Assembly: GCA_902763615.1 (NCBI GenBank)
Contig: CACWSX010000005.1
Location: 39,308 to 103,307 of the forward strand
From: an uncultured Prevotellaceae bacterium
GTDB taxonomy: Bacteria; Bacteroidota; Bacteroidia; Bacteroidales; Bacteroidaceae
Direction of reading: 5' to 3'
Length of the DNA: 64,000 nucleotides
The notes beneath the pieces were generated by a model. It searched no databases. It was not told where the DNA came from and was given only the letters and a program-made list of their open reading frames with translations. Positions 63,906 through 64,000 of this stretch are shown piece after piece. The position numbers were made by a program, and so were the translations under genes. Position 1 is the stretch's first letter; each line of letters opens with the position of its first letter.

Positions 63906-64000
<95 letters not shown>

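Overview
The window reads as a Bacteroidota chromosome, most likely Prevotella or a close relative (Prevotellaceae). The signs are promoters of the TTTG-N19..21-TAnnTTTG type with almost no purine-rich ribosome binding sites, surface lipoproteins whose acylated cysteine is followed by Lys and Asp, a short GIY..INGKK C-terminal tail on a secreted protein, and families typical of the phylum (DUF4153, DUF5020, DUF5683, OstA-like, VirE/DUF3874). Species cannot be fixed from this sequence.

Layout. 1-3291 is the 5' part of a very large surface lipoprotein gene (minus strand, cut by the window edge). 3718-24857 is a long minus-strand housekeeping run: asnS, an RsuA/RluB-type pseudouridine synthase with an RG-rich N-terminus, purB, an ACT protein, paaK, tRNA-Val, mutL, an envelope set (OstA-like, surA, a second parvulin isomerase), guaB, recQ, clpX-clpP, tig and lptB. 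Divergent to lptB are mlaE-mlaF (plus), so two envelope lipid transport systems sit back to back.

26518-31797 is the accessory part. It holds six TCTAGA palindromes on a 9 bp period, a four-helix-bundle gene, a VirE/DUF3874-type primase-helicase gene bounded on both sides by 86 bp imperfect inverted repeats rich in TGTCACC, an array of four palindromes spaced exactly 21 bp apart in front of that gene, a fossil 3' end of a DUF4153 gene, and an unrecognised beta-propeller protein. The inverted-repeat unit (27359-29763) is the best candidate for an undescribed system: one helicase-primase gene, iteron-like repeats and phased palindromes, resembling a minimal replicon or satellite.

31877-43569 holds DUF4153, the surE-lpxB-DUF5020 operon (ATGA overlaps), then divergently parA-parB-DUF5683-mltD-rel and a pectinesterase. 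43586-46504 holds a MerR-type regulator divergent to a His/Cys-rich small protein and a ZnuD-like TonB receptor, probably a metal uptake pair. 46546-52052 holds alaS and parC, divergent from one promoter region. 52183-56727 holds tRNA-Leu, a second surface lipoprotein with a repeated shaft, an OmpA-family protein and a secreted protein. 57004-63847 (minus) holds a barrel protein, a small lipoprotein, der, era, fabH, rpmF, DUF177 and an orphan sensor kinase. The window ends inside a 5S rRNA gene, the tail of an rRNA operon.
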